Assembly: GCA_013289695.1 (NCBI GenBank)
Contig: JABCZK010000003.1
Span: 140,527 to 204,526 of the forward strand
Direction: 5' to 3'
DNA length: 64,000 nt
DNA from: Acidobacteriota bacterium
GTDB lineage: Bacteria; Acidobacteriota; Terriglobia; Acidiferrales; UBA7541
The number at the start of each line of letters is the position of its first letter. Within the stretch, counting starts at the first letter, position 1. The notes under the pieces were generated by a model. That model was not told the DNA's origin. It made no database searches and saw nothing but the letters and a program-made list of their open reading frames with translations. Positions 34,061 through 42,658 of this stretch are shown here, in pieces. Made by a program: the position numbers and the translations under genes.

Positions 34061-36727
34061 TTAATCGCAGCGCAGCGCGACGATTGGATCCACGCGGGCG
34101 CCGCGGCGCGCGGGGATGTAGCACGCGGCCAGGGCGACCAGCGCGAAGAATGCCGCGACGGCTACATACGTTACCGGGTCACTCGATTTCACGGTGCTGA
34201 GGATTGCGGCCATGCCGCGACTGACCGCGGCGGCAACAAACAGACCGCAGGCGATGCCGGTTAACGCGAGCTTCAATCCTTGCCCGAGAATCATGCGCGT
34301 GACATCGCGGGAACTCGCACCGAGGGCCATACGAATGCCGATTTCGCGTACACGCTGTTGCACCGATTGCGCGGTGACTCCGTAAATTCCGATCGCTCCA
34401 AGGAGCAGCGCGAGAACGCCGAAGAAAGTGAGCAACTGAGCCAGAATGCGGTTGCCGGTATTGCGTTCGGTGATGAGGTCGTCCATGGTGCGAACTGCGG
34501 AGACGGGTTGGTCGGCATCCACGGACCAGACCGCGGTGCGAATGGCAGAGGCTGCTTCGGTGCTGGGGCGCGCGGTGCGCGTGACGATCGACATGTGCGC
34601 GCTGGGGAATTGCGCCGCCGGGACGTAGATTTGGCGCATGGGCCGGTCGGTGAGGTTGAAAAGTTTGGTGTCGCGGACGACGCCGACGATGGTGCAGATG
34701 TCGTGATTATCGCCGACCTCCAGCTGCCGGCCGAGTGGATCTTCTTTCGAGAATTGCTGGCGCAGAAGCGTTTCGTTGATGACGACGACTTTGCGGGAAT
34801 CGGCGCCGTCGGCGGGTTCGAGCGCGCGGCCGCGCAGCAGTACCATCTGCATAGTTTGGAAATAGCCGGGAGTGATCGCGGAATATTCGGCGCCGAGAGC
34901 TTCGCCGGGTCCGGCGGGCGCATGACCGACGACCTGGATCAGTTTTACCTGGTTCGAATCGCCGAAAGGCGTGTACTGGCCGGCGTCGGCCGATTCGACT
35001 TCGGGAAGCGCGCGGACGCGAGCGAGGACTTGATCGTAGAAGCCGCGTATCTGCACCTCCGTCTGATATTTTGCGGGCGGGAGCACCAGTTGCGTGACCA
35101 TCAGGTTGCGCGACTGAAATCCGATGTCGCCATAAACCATGTGCGCGAAATCCCGCACCAGCAAAACGGCGCAGATCAGCACGACTACGGCGAGCGAAAT
35201 CTGACCGGCTACGAATACATTGCGCAAACGGCGCGCCACGCGGCTGCCCGAGATTTGCCCGGCCGATTCCTTTAGCGAATGAATTACGTCGAGTCCGGAA
35301 CTTCCGAAGGCCGGCGCGAGTCCGAAGCTGACGCCGCAGAGGATCGCGATGCCAAATGTGTAGGCGAACGTCTTCACATCGAGGGTGCCGCGTCCGTAGT
35401 TGACGATGTAGCCGCGAATACGATCGGGAATCGCGTTCTCGATCCAGTGCACACCCCAAATTCCGAACAGAGCGCCGGCCGCGCCGCCGAACGTAAACAG
35501 GAGCAACGATTCGGTGAGCAATTGGCGGGCGAGTCGAAAGCGCGAGGCGCCCAGCGCTCCGCGCACGGCGAATTCTTTCGCGCGGCTGCTGGCGCGAGCG
35601 AGCATCAGGTTGGCGACGTTGGCACAGGCGATCAGCAGCACCAAGCCGACGAGGTAGAAGGAAATCATGACCTGCTGCACGCCTTCGTTCTTGCCGATTT
35701 CAAAAAGCATGGAACTGACCAGCGTGGTTGCATTGGTGTTGGTTTGCGGGTAGGTCTTTTCGAGGCGCGCGGCGATTGCAGCCATGCCTAGGCCGGCTTG
35801 TTGCTGCGTGACTCCGGGTTTGAGACGACCAAACGCTTCAAACCATGAATTGCTGCGATCGTTGCGCGCTTTATCGTCCAGGGCGAGCGGCGCCCACATA
35901 TTGGAGACGCCCATGAGCGAGAATTGGAAACTGGCGGGCATGACGCCGACGATCGTGTAGGCCTCGCCCTCTACCGTCACGGCGCGGCCGATAATGCGCG
36001 GATCAGCGGCAAAACGGCTTTCCCACAGGCCGCGGCTGATGATCACGACGTGGCTGGAAGCGGGCTGGGATTCCTGCGGCAGGAACGTGCGGCCAAGCAT
36101 CGGCTGCGCTCCGAGCGCCTGAAAGAAATTCCATCCCACCAGGCCGCCGAGGACGCGGTCCGGCGGCCCGTCGCCGGTGAGATTGAAATACCAGCTTGTC
36201 CACGGAACGAGTTGCTCGAAGGAAGAATTTTGCTTTTCGTAGTCGAAGTAATCAGCGCTGGAGGTGACGCCGTTGCTGGTCCAGCCTTTTTTCGTGTCGT
36301 GCGAAAGCAAAACCATCAGGCGATCCGCCTGCGGATAGGGCAGAGGTTTGATGAGCCACGCATTCACATAGCTGAAGATCGCGGTGTTCGCGCCGATGCC
36401 CAGAGCGAGCGTGACGATGGCGATCGCGGTAAAGCCGGGAGATTTTCGCAGCATGCGCAAACCGTAGCGGAGATCCTGGGCGAAAGTTTCAAGGAAGTGG
36501 ATGCCGCGCGCGTCGCGACATTCTTCTTTGCGCTTTTCGAGGCCGCCCATTTCGAGCACGGCCGCGCGCCGCGCTTCTTGCAGAGTCATGCCCTGGGAGA
36601 TGTATTGCCGGGTTTTTAGTTCGAGGTGATCGCGGAGTTCATCGTCGAGCTCCTCGTCCGCTTTCTGGCGATGGAAGAGCGAGCGCAGGCGGAGTGGCAA
36701 CTTGTAAATCCAGCGTTCCGGTCGCAT
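34061..36727 (-). CDS. ADOP-type FtsX/MacB-like permease (first of the tandem array)
   Basis: The 888-residue protein shows the N-terminal ADOP segment (MRPERWIYKLPLRLRSLF through MGGLEKRKEECRDAR), then two MacB-like periplasmic domains and FtsX-type helix groups. The final helix and the PARRGARVDPIVALR tail are typical of the family. It follows the PadR gene by 46 bp, so the regulator and the three permeases form one transcript. The nucleotide sequence around the start codon is almost identical in the three copies, which points to duplication or gene conversion. The substrate is unknown. Confidence 0.9.
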   Translation of the reverse strand: MRPERWIYKLPLRLRSLFHRQKADEELDDELRDHLELKTRQYISQGMTLQEARRAAVLEMGGLEKRKEECRDARGIHFLETFAQDLRYGLRMLRKSPGFTAIAIVTLALGIGANTAIFSYVNAWLIKPLPYPQADRLMVLLSHDTKKGWTSNGVTSSADYFDYEKQNSSFEQLVPWTSWYFNLTGDGPPDRVLGGLVGWNFFQALGAQPMLGRTFLPQESQPASSHVVIISRGLWESRFAADPRIIGRAVTVEGEAYTIVGVMPASFQFSLMGVSNMWAPLALDDKARNDRSNSWFEAFGRLKPGVTQQQAGLGMAAIAARLEKTYPQTNTNATTLVSSMLFEIGKNEGVQQVMISFYLVGLVLLIACANVANLMLARASSRAKEFAVRGALGASRFRLARQLLTESLLLFTFGGAAGALFGIWGVHWIENAIPDRIRGYIVNYGRGTLDVKTFAYTFGIAILCGVSFGLAPAFGSSGLDVIHSLKESAGQISGSRVARRLRNVFVAGQISLAVVVLICAVLLVRDFAHMVYGDIGFQSRNLMVTQLVLPPAKYQTEVQIRGFYDQVLARVRALPEVESADAGQYTPFGDSNQVKLIQVVGHAPAGPGEALGAEYSAITPGYFQTMQMVLLRGRALEPADGADSRKVVVINETLLRQQFSKEDPLGRQLEVGDNHDICTIVGVVRDTKLFNLTDRPMRQIYVPAAQFPSAHMSIVTRTARPSTEAASAIRTAVWSVDADQPVSAVRTMDDLITERNTGNRILAQLLTFFGVLALLLGAIGIYGVTAQSVQQRVREIGIRMALGASSRDVTRMILGQGLKLALTGIACGLFVAAAVSRGMAAILSTVKSSDPVTYVAVAAFFALVALAACYIPARRGARVDPIVALRCD

Positions 36728-36773
36728 CTTTTGTTTTCCCGGGCGCTTCGTGCGCGCGGCCTCCTGGCGTGGA

Positions 36774-37109
36774 TCAGGTCTCTTTCAGCCTTACAACGTG
36801 CGAGATCGCAGCCGCGAGCCGGCCCCAGTTGTCTGCTTCCTTTTCCAGGTGTTTACGGCCGGGGCGCGTGAGCGAATAGAATTTTGCGCGCCGGTTGTTC
36901 TCGGTAGTTTTCCACTCGGCGGTAATCCAGCCTTCTTGCTCCAGCTTGTGCAATGCGGGATAGAGCGAGCCGTCGCTTACCTGCAACACGTCGCCGGAGA
37001 CCTGCTTCAGGCGCAGGCTGATGGCGAAGCCGTTGAGGGGTTGGAGCGCGAGGATTTTCAGAAGCAGCAAGTCCAGCGTGCCTTGCACCAAGTCGGAGGG
37101 TTTGCTCAT
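36774..37109 (-). CDS. PadR-family transcriptional regulator of the ADOP operon
   Basis: The 111-residue protein is a short PadR-type winged-helix regulator: DLVQGTLDLLLLKILALQPLNG, then VSDGSLYPALHKLEQEGWI and the wing KTTENNRRAKFYSLT. In Acidobacteria PadR genes very often precede ADOP permease genes. The ATG at 37109 begins the conserved MSKPSDLVQGTLDLL; longer in-frame starts would add an Arg-rich extension that overlaps the APC gene. It probably represses its own operon and responds to an unknown ligand, possibly an ADOP-handled compound. Confidence 0.93.
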   Translation of the reverse strand: MSKPSDLVQGTLDLLLLKILALQPLNGFAISLRLKQVSGDVLQVSDGSLYPALHKLEQEGWITAEWKTTENNRRAKFYSLTRPGRKHLEKEADNWGRLAAAISHVVRLKET

Positions 37110-37195
37110 GCGCTTGTCTCGGTAACCGAGCGAAGGATACAACTGTTGCGCTCGGTAAGCAAGGGGAAGATCGCGGTGCGCGGCGCGGAGTGCCC

Positions 37196-38644
37196 CTACG
37201 AAATCGCGGCGTTTGCTTTGGTGGTGCGCGCGTACCAGAGCGAAACGGCGATGCCCGTTAGCACTGCCGCCAAAAACAGATACGGCACGTACCGCCACGG
37301 CGCGGCGGGGACAGGGAAAACGCTTAGAGCGAGGACTGCCGCGAGGATGAAGAGCGCGGCGGCGCTGACTGCGACGTCCAGGCGGCGAAGGATTTTGCGT
37401 CGGAGGAGGAAGAACGGCATGGCGAGGCAGACCAGGAAATAGGAGCTGATGAAGCCGTAGGAGGCGAGTTGAGTTAGATAATTGATGCAATCGGGAAGCA
37501 GAACTTTTGAGACGAGCAGCGCCGCGGGGCAGGCGATGGCGATTAGGGCGATTAGTGCGATGGCGCGATGAGGTGTTTTGTTGACAGGATGCGCCGATCC
37601 ATAGCTAGGCGCGAACATGCGATTTTGCGCCAGGTAATAAAGGACACGCGCGCCGGCGTTAAGCGAGCCCAGCGTGCAGGCAAAATAACTGAGCGCGATG
37701 CCGACAGAACTGACATAGCCGAAGCTGGCGAGATTCATAGAGCGCGCGATGGCATCGAAGGGAGCGTTGAGCTGATCGAGCGCCAGGCCATTTTTCCGGG
37801 CGAGCGCGGTGAGGCAATAAATCATCACCAGGTAGAGAATGCCCACGGGAATCAAGCAGCTCACGATCACCCGCGGAATGGTGCGGCGCGCGTGCGAGGC
37901 CTCTTCGCCGAGAGTGGTGACGCTTTCGAAGCCGGCGAGGGTCATGAAGCCGAAGACCATGGCGAATTGAAAGCCGGATAATTGCGCGCCGTCCAAGTGC
38001 AGCTGCGGGCGGTCGAGCCACGCGGAATTGTGGCGCATGGCCAGCGCAATGATGACGATGATGACGGCGAGCGAGCTAAGTTCGATGGCGAGCATCACTT
38101 CGGTGGAGAGCTTGATGTCGCGGTGCGCGATGATCCATGCGGCGACCACCACGATCGTGGTGATGGCCGCCGCACGCGGAAAAGATGCGGGCGCACCGGT
38201 AATCTGGCGGAAGAAAAGATCGGCGTAATACGCGGAAGAGGGCGCGGTGCCGGCCGCGCCGAAGGCCATGGCGGCGACGTAAGCCCATCCAGTTATCATG
38301 CAGGCGCCGCGGCCGAGGCCGGCAGAGGCGAAGTCGGCCAGCGAACCTGCGGAAGCGCACTGCGCGGAGAAGCGATGCACGCTGTAAGTGATCAGCGAAA
38401 AGGCGACAAGCGTGAAGAGGAAAATGAGCCACGTGGCGTTCCCGCCCTTGGCGATGAGCAGCGGCAGAACGATGCCGCAAGTGCCGGTGGGCGCCATTAC
38501 ACCGAGGGTGAGAGCCGTATCCTCTATAAATGATAAATAATTGTGGCGCAACGTGGAGCGAGAGCGCGCCGAAGCGTCAGTGGAAGAGGATTGTGCCGCG
38601 AGAGTCACATGAGCAACAGTAGCAGCAGGAGTTTTTAGGCGCAA
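37196..38644 (-). CDS. APC-family amino acid permease
   Basis: The 482-residue membrane protein has about twelve helices, with the APC-type first helix (IEDTALTLGVMAPTGTCGI) and the GFMTLAGFESVTTLGEEASH segment on helix six. It is a diverged paralogue of the permease at 12.8 kb. The substrate, probably an amino acid or polyamine, is unknown. The start is uncertain: the frame opens with a TTG at 38644 that lacks a good ribosome-binding site, and a GTG lies about 36 nt further in. It is upstream of the PadR gene on the same strand but probably a separate unit. Confidence 0.85.
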   Translation of the reverse strand: MRLKTPAATVAHVTLAAQSSSTDASARSRSTLRHNYLSFIEDTALTLGVMAPTGTCGIVLPLLIAKGGNATWLIFLFTLVAFSLITYSVHRFSAQCASAGSLADFASAGLGRGACMITGWAYVAAMAFGAAGTAPSSAYYADLFFRQITGAPASFPRAAAITTIVVVAAWIIAHRDIKLSTEVMLAIELSSLAVIIVIIALAMRHNSAWLDRPQLHLDGAQLSGFQFAMVFGFMTLAGFESVTTLGEEASHARRTIPRVIVSCLIPVGILYLVMIYCLTALARKNGLALDQLNAPFDAIARSMNLASFGYVSSVGIALSYFACTLGSLNAGARVLYYLAQNRMFAPSYGSAHPVNKTPHRAIALIALIAIACPAALLVSKVLLPDCINYLTQLASYGFISSYFLVCLAMPFFLLRRKILRRLDVAVSAAALFILAAVLALSVFPVPAAPWRYVPYLFLAAVLTGIAVSLWYARTTKANAAIS

Positions 38645-38788
38645 ATGCGTGGCGCACAGCCAAGAGCGCCCTCCCGCGGCGCTTTTCGTAGAACTACGGA
38701 CCTGGATATTGTCTTCCCACGCAGCGTGTGAGATACCACAGCCGTTGATTCGTGAAAATAATTCGTGAGTCGTTTCGTGAGGGCAACG

Positions 38789-39124
38789 ATGTCACGCAGC
38801 ACAATGATCGTGGTTCTGTTCCTGGCCGCGCTGCTCGAAGCTGGCGGAGACGCATTGATCAGGGCAGGGCTGCACAAAACCCTGCCCTGGCAAAAGGCGT
38901 GGCTGTTTGCCGTCGCGGCGCTCGTCTTGTTCGCCTACGGATGGACCGTCAACTCGCCGCCCTGGGACTTCGGCAAACTGCTCGGCCTCTACGTGGTGTT
39001 TTTCTTTCTCACCGCTCAAGCGATCTCTTGGCTGGCATTCAAGCAGATTCCATCTCTGGCGGTCCTCGTCGGCGGACTGTTCATCGTCACAGGCGGCATA
39101 ATCATCGCAACCGCGAACACGTAA
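38789..39124 (+). CDS. Small four-helix membrane protein (YnfA/DMT-like)
   Basis: The 111-residue protein is made almost entirely of four hydrophobic helices: ALLEAGGDALIRAG after the first, AWLFAVAALVLFAYGW, LLGLYVVFFFLTAQAI and LAVLVGGLFIVTGGIII. Size and the Glu in the first helix recall small multidrug-resistance or YnfA-type transporters of the DMT superfamily, but I do not recognise a precise family. The ATG at 38789 follows GAGGG by five nt. No partner subunit is adjacent. Confidence 0.7.
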   Translation: MSRSTMIVVLFLAALLEAGGDALIRAGLHKTLPWQKAWLFAVAALVLFAYGWTVNSPPWDFGKLLGLYVVFFFLTAQAISWLAFKQIPSLAVLVGGLFIVTGGIIIATANT

Positions 39125-39184
39125 AGTCACTCCACCGTTGAACTGCCGCCGGCGCGCGAGGATGCGGCGTGCGGAAGCTCCCGA

Positions 39185-39382
39185 CGCGATGGTTTGGGTG
39201 CTGTGGACGGCTCGGCCACTCGCTTGCGACAGCTTGGGTGACCGCATCCACTCGCTCTTGCCGTAAACATTCTGGGTCACGTCGATACTTGCGTGACCCA
39301 GAATGTCCCGCACAACCTCCGGCCTTGCGCCGTCGCGCAGCTTATGGCTGGAGTGCGTGCTGCGCAAGCTCCGAAAATGCAC
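39185..39382 (-). pseudogene. Remnant of a tyrosine-recombinase (phage-type integrase) C-terminus
   Basis: The minus strand encodes RSLRSTHSSHKL, then VVRDILGHASIDVTQNVYGKS, which is the end of a tyrosine recombinase: the box-II arginine, the GHAS histidine and the tyrosine nucleophile in NVYGK. The N-terminal catalytic half, including the first Arg, is absent, and the frame abuts the end of the HAF-repeat gene. It is therefore a fragment of a lost integron, phage or genomic-island integrase. Confidence 0.75.
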
Positions 39383-39383
39383 T

Positions 39384-40136
39384 TTATTGCGCGAGTTGGG
39401 TCCGTAGGAATCTCTTCAAAAGTTGTTTGTTAAGATTCGTTGGCAAATTGGATTCCGGGCGTGTGGGTGCGACGTCTGCAACCGATGTGCCTACGCGTTC
39501 GTATACAGGGGTTGCCAGAAAGGCGTGGATGTCGCCCGCATGCGGCCCGCTGAGCACCGTGGCCATGCCCCCAAAATCTCGCGGCAGAAGGCCGAGGTTT
39601 GTGAGTGCGCCGTTCTTCTGCCAATGCGCGCCATATTGGGTTGTGCCGTCAGCGCTGCCGACTGTCCCGACAATTTGGCCCTGGTTGTTAATGCCAAAGG
39701 CCATACCGCCAGTTCCGAGGTCCTGAAGCGGGGAGGCAGTGCCGTTTTCCCACGATACGACGTGAAGCGCTGCGGTGCAGGTTCCCGAGTAGCCCACGGC
39801 TTGGCCTTGATCGTTGATCTCACCCCACATCATCCAACTGTTCCGTCCTCCGAGCGTGCCGAGGTCGAGCTTGAATCCGTCGGCGTCTATTAGCGCGCCT
39901 CCGTTCAGAAGTTGCCCGAAAATGTTATCCTGCTGCCTCGGTGGCAGGTTCCCAGCCATGATCTCCGTCCAGCCTTGATTATTGACGGACATGGCGCAAC
40001 CGAGAACGTCGTTCCCCTCACTACCCAAAGCGATGACTTTGTAGCTCGTCTGAGCGACCGCATCACTGAAGCAACCCAGAACAATCATCGCGATCCACGG
40101 TATCCAGAAATTCCGCAACCGTCTTAGCGCGCTCAT
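39384..40136 (-). CDS. HAF-repeat secreted protein, probably truncated
   Basis: The 250-residue protein has a signal peptide (about 1-28, with a possible lipobox VLGC) and two or three HAF-type repeats: FKLDLGTLGGRNSWMMW with GEINDQGQAVGYSG, and ASPLQDLGTGGMAFGINNQGQIVGTVG. Such repeats form beta-propeller-like extracellular proteins of unknown function, common in Acidobacteria and usually longer with more repeats. Here the C-terminal third jumps from a repeat to a HAF-like GDIHAFLATP and an unrelated tail, suggesting internal deletion or fusion. The end abuts the integrase remnant. Confidence 0.7.
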   Translation of the reverse strand: MSALRRLRNFWIPWIAMIVLGCFSDAVAQTSYKVIALGSEGNDVLGCAMSVNNQGWTEIMAGNLPPRQQDNIFGQLLNGGALIDADGFKLDLGTLGGRNSWMMWGEINDQGQAVGYSGTCTAALHVVSWENGTASPLQDLGTGGMAFGINNQGQIVGTVGSADGTTQYGAHWQKNGALTNLGLLPRDFGGMATVLSGPHAGDIHAFLATPVYERVGTSVADVAPTRPESNLPTNLNKQLLKRFLRTQLAQ

Positions 40137-40558
40137 ATCTTCTCCTTTTCGTCCGAGGAAAGTCTCTGTTCCGAGATGAGTGGCGATCTACGTCAGGTAC
40201 CACGCGGCGCTCTGGCAGTTAGTGTGTAATTGCGAGCAGAATTGGCTCACAACTTCACAAACTCCTGCCGAGTGAGAACTGAGCGAGCATCTCGTGTTCC
40301 ACGTTCACAACGAGTACGTGACACGACAGGCCCAACAGGTCAGAGTTCGAAAACGAGTGGCGGACGAATAAAATTCTGGGACGATGCCAAAACGGCTGGA
40401 GCGATTGTTTCTGCAACTTTTCACACACACTATGGTTAGAGGTTACGAAATTCGATAGCACCGACAGCCAGGAGTCAGGTAGATCGGTTCGATTGACTTT
40501 CGAATGGTTCAACATACATACTTGTCGGTATATTAGATGGGCGCCAGAGGAAGCGAAG
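40137..40558. other. Divergent intergenic region between the HAF-repeat gene and a TetR gene
   Basis: A 422-bp gap with no convincing gene. The right end carries the promoter and operator of the TetR gene (listed separately). The minus-strand open frame here has no recognisable domain and looks spurious. Confidence 0.4.
40493..40531 (+). promoter_or_regulatory. Promoter and possible operator of the TetR gene
   Basis: TTGACT (40493-40498) and CATACT (40517-40522) with an 18-bp spacer resemble a promoter. The -10 overlaps an imperfect dyad ATACTTGTCGGTAT (40518-40531) that could be the repressor's own operator. TATATT follows at 40529-40534. Confidence 0.4.
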
Positions 40559-41230
40559 ATGAGGAAGCGAAGGCTCCGTGATCCGGACCGTACCCGGGAA
40601 CGCTTGCTGCAAGCGGCTTTCCGGGAGGTCCGCCGATCAGGCTTCCAGAGTGCCGGCATCAATACAATTCTCGCCGCCACCAACGTCACCAAGGGCGCCC
40701 TCTATCACCACTTCGACAGCAAGGAAGCTTTGGGATATGCCATCGTCGACGAGGTCATCGCTAAACTTGTCCGCGACAGGTGGTTGCTCCCGCTGCTTAG
40801 CGACGGGCAACCCATCGACATTTTGATCGGCATTGTCCGGCGGTTACCAACTCGACCCGCAGACGTTCGAGAAAGTTGTCCGCTGCTCAATTTGGCACAG
40901 GAGATGTCTCCGCTGAACGAACAATTCCGCAAGCGGCTGGAGAGGCTATTTCTTGCCTGGCAGGAAGGAATTGCTACGCTTTTGCGGAAAGGGCAGTCCC
41001 AGGGAACAGTTCGCCGCGACCTGAATCCAGACGAGACTGCCAGCTTTCTGGTCGCGATGGTCGAGGGCCACGCCTCGTTAGCAAAGAATGCTCAAAATGC
41101 CAAGGTTTGGGAAGTCGGAACCAGAAACATAGTGGGGTGGCTGAAATCTCTCCGGGCGCCAAGTCAATCTCGGAGAGGCGGACGGCGGATGTTAAAGAAG
41201 CATGTTCTCAGGCAACGGCAGGGATTCTGA
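40559..41230 (+). CDS. TetR-family transcriptional regulator
   Basis: The 223-residue protein has the TetR HTH (about 13-57; RERLLQAAFREVRRSGFQSAGI and VTKGALYHHFDSKEALGYAI) and a helical ligand domain with CPLLNLAQEMSP and the SFLVAMVEGHASLAK motif seen in the YxaF/LmrA-like group. The last 25 residues (RRGGRRMLKKHVLRQRQGF) are an odd basic tail extending into the tandem repeats before the next gene. AGAGGAAG precedes the ATG at 40559. The next two genes point the same way, so it may control them. Confidence 0.9.
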   Translation: MRKRRLRDPDRTRERLLQAAFREVRRSGFQSAGINTILAATNVTKGALYHHFDSKEALGYAIVDEVIAKLVRDRWLLPLLSDGQPIDILIGIVRRLPTRPADVRESCPLLNLAQEMSPLNEQFRKRLERLFLAWQEGIATLLRKGQSQGTVRRDLNPDETASFLVAMVEGHASLAKNAQNAKVWEVGTRNIVGWLKSLRAPSQSRRGGRRMLKKHVLRQRQGF

Positions 41231-41288
41231 CTCGGTGCAAAACAGGGATTCTGACTAGCAGCAAAACAGCGATTCAGCGGGGGCAAAA
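41219..41288 (+). repeat. Three tandem 24-bp repeats before the unknown secreted protein gene
   Basis: Units at 41219-41242, 41243-41266 and 41267-41288 share CAGGGATTCTGACT-N6-GCAAAA; the third is shorter and diverged. The first unit includes the tetR stop codon and the last ends 2 bp before the next start codon, whose GGGGG ribosome-binding site lies within it. Confidence 0.8.
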
Positions 41289-41290
41289 CA

Positions 41291-42007
41291 ATGAACCGAA
41301 GAACATTGGCAAAGGTAGCTGCTCTAAGTTTCGCTCTAATCCTGGGGCGCAGTGCAATGAAGCAAGGGCAGGCCCAGGACGCTAAGACACCATATTCGAG
41401 CATGGCGCCACTCGATCAGTACCTCATGGCAGACCGAAATGCCGAAATAGTCCTGGCGCGGAGCGCGGCCCCGGATGCCATATCGGCCGATGCAAAAATT
41501 CTGGTCCTCGGGCGCCATGGCTACGAAACTGCCGTCGAGGGGAAGAACGGCTTTGTGTGTGTCGTGGAGCGGGGGTGGATGTCCCCTTCCAATGCGCCGG
41601 AGTTTTGGAACCCCAAGCTTCGAGGCCCAGTCTGTTTCAATCCGCCAGCCGCGCGATCCGTTTTGCCGGCTACTTACAAGAGAACAGAGCTGGCATTAGC
41701 AGGGAAAACGAAGGCTGAGATCATCGAGGGCAACAAGGCAGCGTTCGAAAAAGGTGAACTGCCACCGCTCGAACCCGGCTCGATGAGTTACATGATGTCG
41801 AAGGAAGCTTATCTCACCGATAGAGGTGATCACAACGTCGCCCACTTGATGTTTTATGCGCCTCCGCTGGACGGCAAGGCTTGGGGTGCCGATCTCACAA
41901 ATTCACCGGTAATGCTGATTCCACAATTCAACGGCGTGCAACCGATCGATGTGTTTATCGTCCCCGTGGGCAGGTGGTCAGACGGATCCGCTGCTCCGGT
42001 TATGTAG
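41291..42007 (+). CDS. Secreted protein of unknown function
   Basis: The 238-residue protein has an export signal (about 1-30; VAALSFALILGRSAMKQGQAQ) and no domain I recognise. Recurrent-looking text (MAPLDQYLMADRNAEIVLARSAAP, LGRHGYETAVEGKNGFVCVVERGW, EFWNPKLRGPVCFNPPAAR) suggests a conserved family, perhaps common in soil bacteria, but the function is not inferred. The mature protein has only two or three cysteines and no metal motif. It lies 60 bp after the TetR gene, behind tandem repeats, and 83 bp before a LytTR-domain gene, so the three may be one cassette. Confidence 0.75.
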   Translation: MNRRTLAKVAALSFALILGRSAMKQGQAQDAKTPYSSMAPLDQYLMADRNAEIVLARSAAPDAISADAKILVLGRHGYETAVEGKNGFVCVVERGWMSPSNAPEFWNPKLRGPVCFNPPAARSVLPATYKRTELALAGKTKAEIIEGNKAAFEKGELPPLEPGSMSYMMSKEAYLTDRGDHNVAHLMFYAPPLDGKAWGADLTNSPVMLIPQFNGVQPIDVFIVPVGRWSDGSAAPVM

Positions 42008-42090
42008 GACCATTTCATTTAGAAGCAGTGCATTCGTCATTCTCGTTTCCGGTAGCAGGAAGTCGAAACGAGAGAGCCAGGGGTTCCATC

Positions 42091-42483
42091 ATGAGTGCCC
42101 GCGAAATTCAGGATCAGAAGGCCATTGCACCACAGGCGCCACGAATCGCGTTCAAGGCAAAGGGTAACATCCTACTCTTGGATTTAGCAGAGATCTGGGC
42201 AGTGCAAGCCGAAGGTAATTACGTTTCGTTGCAACATCGATCGAATCCCTATTTGGTGCACGAGTCCCTCTCGTCCATGGCGGAGAAGCTCAAACCCTAC
42301 GGTTTTATTCGCATCCACCGCTCGGTCGTCGTGAATATTTCGGCCGTGGCGGAGATCCAACCTTTACCGACGGGGGAGTACAGGTTGCGTGCAAAGGGTG
42401 GGAAGGAATACTTGGTAACGCGTACATACAAAAACAACCTCAGAGATCTGGCTCAACTGTGGCTCGGGAATGTGTTAGCGTGA
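42091..42483 (+). CDS. Stand-alone LytTR-domain DNA-binding protein
   Basis: The 130-residue protein is a LytTR domain (about 25-125) with almost no other sequence: IWAVQAEGNYVSLQH, then SLSSMAEKLKPYGFIRIHRSVVVNI and the end YLVTRTYKNNLRDLAQLW. LytTR domains bind direct repeats about 21-24 bp apart and usually sit behind a receiver domain; here the receiver is absent, so phosphorylation control is not expected. AGGGG lies seven nt before the ATG. Its neighbours upstream are the secreted unknown protein and a TetR gene. It may act on the nearby repeats, but this is inference. Confidence 0.88.
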   Translation: MSAREIQDQKAIAPQAPRIAFKAKGNILLLDLAEIWAVQAEGNYVSLQHRSNPYLVHESLSSMAEKLKPYGFIRIHRSVVVNISAVAEIQPLPTGEYRLRAKGGKEYLVTRTYKNNLRDLAQLWLGNVLA

Positions 42484-42658
42484 GTCGGGGCGCCCTTCGG
42501 CGCTGCCGAGGACGCGACATGGAGATTGGGGCACGGGCGAGGGGCTCGGCTGGCGATGCGCGCGGGCGCGCACGTTTCGCACACGAGGAATCGCCAATTA
42601 CACTACACCACCCGCGCATTTCTAATCGGCAGTCGTGAAATATTAAAAATCGGCGCAA

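Noticed and set aside
28574..36727. MacB-type ABC exporters
   Set aside because: The proteins have MacB-like periplasmic domains but no Walker A/B ATPase domain, and none is encoded nearby; ADOP is the better label.
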